From positions 496,001-560,000 of the forward strand of contig NZ_CP015164.1 in the NCBI RefSeq assembly GCF_001766235.1: a stretch of DNA of 64,000 nt. The letters are read 5' to 3'. Below are positions 61,816 to 64,000 of this stretch, one piece after another. The notes beneath the pieces are model-generated. The model made no database searches and had not been told where the DNA came from. It was given only the letters and a program-made list of their open reading frames with translations. The position numbers were made by a program, and so were the translations under genes. Origin of the DNA: Acetobacter ascendens (GTDB lineage: Bacteria; Pseudomonadota; Alphaproteobacteria; Acetobacterales; Acetobacteraceae). Positions within the stretch are counted from its first letter, which is position 1, and each line of letters opens with the position of its first letter.

Positions 61816-64000
61816 GGTGCGGAATGTCCATCAGCCGGAGGTGGGGCAGAAGGCTGGCTATGCCGATGCCGCATGGCATTGAATTTATGGGCCAGTGTAT
61901 CCAGCGCCAGATAGATAACCGGCGTGGTGAACAGCGTAAGCAACTGGGAAAGTGCCAGCCCGCCAATAATACTCAGCCCCAGAGGGTAGCGTAGTTCCGA
62001 ACCCGTGCCGTGGGAGATCACCATAGGCACGGCACCCAGCATGGCGGCAAGGGTTGTCATCAAAATAGGGCGAAAACGCAGCGTGGCAGCGGTGCGGATG
62101 GATTGCAGGGAGTCCATGCCATGCACACGTTCGGCTTCCAGCGCGAAGTCGATCATCATGATGGCATTTTTCTTCACAATACCAATCAGCAGTACAATGC
62201 CGATAATACCCATAATATCCAGATCCACGCCTGCAATCATTAGCGTAAGCAGCGCACCAATGGCGGCGGAGGGCAGGGTGGACAAAATGGTAACCGGGTG
62301 CACAAAGCTTTCGTACAGAATGCCCAACACGATGTACACGGCTATCAGCGCCGCAGCCACAAGGAACAGCTCGTTGCTGAGTGAGCCTTCAAACGCTGCC
62401 GCAGTGCCTTGGAACGATGTCTGGAAGGCGGAGGGCAGACCTATTTCTTTTTCTACCTTGCGGATGGCGGTCGTTGCATCCCCCAGCGCGTAACCATCGC
62501 TCAAATTGAAGGAAATGGTGGTGGCGGGGAACTGCCCAAAATGCGTGAGCAGCAGGGGGGCTGTTTCCTGCGTAACGGTGGTAACAGCAGCCAGCGGCAC
62601 CAACCCGGAGGTGGGCGAACGCGTGGGGCCAGAAACACTTTCCCCCGAATTGCCGCTGATACCCGGCAGATAAAGTTGGGAGAGTGAGGTCAGGTTGGTC
62701 TGAAACTGCGAGTCTGCTTCCAGAATAACGCGATACTGGTTGGACTGCGTATAGATGGTGGAAATCTGCCGCTGGCCAAAGCTGTCATACAGCACGTTAT
62801 CAACGGTTTGCGGCGTAATGGAATAGCGCGCCCCAGTGGCTCTATCCAGCGTAACCTTTGCCACCAGCCCAGATGCCTGCAAATCCGATGTGACATCAGA
62901 AAGCGCAGGTTCCTGCTTTAGGCGGTCCAGCAGTTTGGGCACCCATGTTTCAAAGGCACTGTATTCGGGGTTTTCCAACAGGAACTGGTATTGCGTGGCT
63001 GTAACCGTTGTATCCAGAGAGAGATCCTGAATAGGCTGCATATACAGTTTGATACCGGCGACCTGTGCGGTTTCATCTGCCAGGCGGCGGGCAATTTGCG
63101 CTGCGGTACTTGTACGGTCATCATGCGGTTTGAGGTTAATGAGGAACCGGCCCTGATTGAGCGTAGCGTTCTGCCCATCTACCCCAATAAAGGAAGAAAG
63201 CGAGACCACATCCGGGTCTTTCAGCAGCACTTTGGCAAGTTCCTGCTGATGCTCCTTCATGCTCTCAAAAGAGATGGTTTGTGAGGCAACGGAGATGCCC
63301 TGAATAACCCCTGTATCCTGCGCAGGAAAGAACCCTTTGGGGATAACCCACGCCAGCACACCCGTAAGCACCAGTGTGCCCACGGCCACGCACAGGGTGA
63401 GCACACGGTGGGCCAGCACCACATCCAGTATGCGGTCATACCCGGCAATCAGTTTTTCCGTGTAATCTTCCATCCGGGCAGACCAGCGCTGGAATGCCGT
63501 TGTGGCAGAGCCAGCATCATGCACACGTTCGGAAAGAATGCGCGCACACATCATCGGCACCAGCGTAAGCGAGACCACAGCAGACAGAATGATGGTCACA
63601 GCCAGCGTAAGCGCAAATTCATGGAACAGGCGGCCCACCACATCCCCCATGAACAGCAGCGGAATCAACACCGCAATCAGCGAGATTGTCAGCGAGATAA
63701 TGGTAAAGCCAATTTCCCCAGCCCCTTTCAAGGCGGCTGTCATCCGGTCTTCTCCTGCTTCCACGTAGCGGGAGATGTTTTCGATCATGACAATGGCATC
63801 ATCCACCACAAAGCCGGTGGCGATCGTAAGCGCCATGAGCGACAGATTATCCAGCGAGAAATCCAGCAGATACATCACTGCCAGCGTGCCGATAATGGAA
63901 AGCGGCACAGACAGGCTGGGAATAATGGTGGCAGGGATATTGCGCAGGAATACAAAAATAACTGCCACAACCAGCGCGAGAGATAAAAACAGTTCACCCT
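61812..64000 (-). CDS. MdtB-like RND efflux permease, N-terminus off the window
   Basis: The frame is open to the window edge and starts inside a membrane helix (ELFLSLALVVAVIFVFLRN), so the first third of the protein lies to the right. The visible 728 residues contain GFVVDDAIVMIENISRYVEA with the proton-relay pair, the second periplasmic domain, and the final helices with LLIGIVKKNAIMMIDFALEA. The stop overlaps the MdtC-like start. A periplasmic adaptor is expected upstream, outside the window. Confidence 0.9.
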   Translation of the reverse strand, partial: GELFLSLALVVAVIFVFLRNIPATIIPSLSVPLSIIGTLAVMYLLDFSLDNLSLMALTIATGFVVDDAIVMIENISRYVEAGEDRMTAALKGAGEIGFTIISLTISLIAVLIPLLFMGDVVGRLFHEFALTLAVTIILSAVVSLTLVPMMCARILSERVHDAGSATTAFQRWSARMEDYTEKLIAGYDRILDVVLAHRVLTLCVAVGTLVLTGVLAWVIPKGFFPAQDTGVIQGISVASQTISFESMKEHQQELAKVLLKDPDVVSLSSFIGVDGQNATLNQGRFLINLKPHDDRTSTAAQIARRLADETAQVAGIKLYMQPIQDLSLDTTVTATQYQFLLENPEYSAFETWVPKLLDRLKQEPALSDVTSDLQASGLVAKVTLDRATGARYSITPQTVDNVLYDSFGQRQISTIYTQSNQYRVILEADSQFQTNLTSLSQLYLPGISGNSGESVSGPTRSPTSGLVPLAAVTTVTQETAPLLLTHFGQFPATTISFNLSDGYALGDATTAIRKVEKEIGLPSAFQTSFQGTAAAFEGSLSNELFLVAAALIAVYIVLGILYESFVHPVTILSTLPSAAIGALLTLMIAGVDLDIMGIIGIVLLIGIVKKNAIMMIDFALEAERVHGMDSLQSIRTAATLRFRPILMTTLAAMLGAVPMVISHGTGSELRYPLGLSIIGGLALSQLLTLFTTPVIYLALDTLAHKFNAMRHRHSQPSAPPPADGHSAP

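Overview
The window reads as a chromosomal piece of an alphaproteobacterium, most likely an acetic acid bacterium (Acetobacteraceae, probably Acetobacter or a close relative). That placement is an inference from protein sequence style, the S10-spc-alpha ribosomal block without rpmJ, and the tripartite RND pumps with NodT-type lipoproteins. No rRNA, tRNA or CRISPR array was seen. The DNA is almost fully coding; the only gene-free stretch longer than 300 bases is the rpsL leader (35518-35855).

Region 1 (1-18.1 kb) is mixed housekeeping. It holds a truncated lipoprotein gene, an EcsC-family gene, a D-2-hydroxyacid dehydrogenase with a small membrane ORF, and aat. A run of three exported proteins follows, two of which are tandem paralogues. 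Then come a large AsmA/YhdP-like protein divergent from glnE, a Bcp peroxiredoxin, a Gly/Pro-rich exported protein, a KgtP-like transporter broken by a one-base frameshift, rmuC, and an OmpR-type response regulator with its histidine kinase.

Region 2 (18.2-24.3 kb) is an RND permease - adaptor - NodT outer-membrane lipoprotein operon directly downstream of the two-component pair, which probably controls it.

Region 3 (24.4-52.2 kb) is the transcription/translation core: rplKAJL-rpoBC, rpsL-rpsG-tuf, the full S10-spc run rpsJ to rplO, secY-adk, and rpsM-rpsK-rpoA-rplQ. Two expected neighbours are absent: fusA is missing between rpsG and tuf, and secE-nusG do not precede rplK. The leaders are structured: a ribosome-binding site in a hairpin loop before rplK, a long rplJ leader, an 11-bp stem before rpoB, a terminator-like attenuator before rpsL, and strong hairpins before secY and rpoA.

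Region 4 (52.2-64 kb) is accessory. An SsuABC/TauABC-type ABC importer has a perfect 9-1-9 palindrome in its upstream region. Two small membrane-protein genes (DUF883-like and DUF1328) are followed by a complete IS5-family insertion sequence with imperfect terminal repeats and a 4-base target duplication. After a bidirectional terminator, on the minus strand, lies an MdtBC-like RND operon (NodT lipoprotein, MdtC-like and MdtB-like permeases) that runs off the right edge.

I found no clear novel multi-gene defence or biosynthetic system. The items most worth a second look are the transporter frameshift, the missing fusA, the rpsL-leader attenuator, the palindromic operator candidate, and the tandem exported paralogues.
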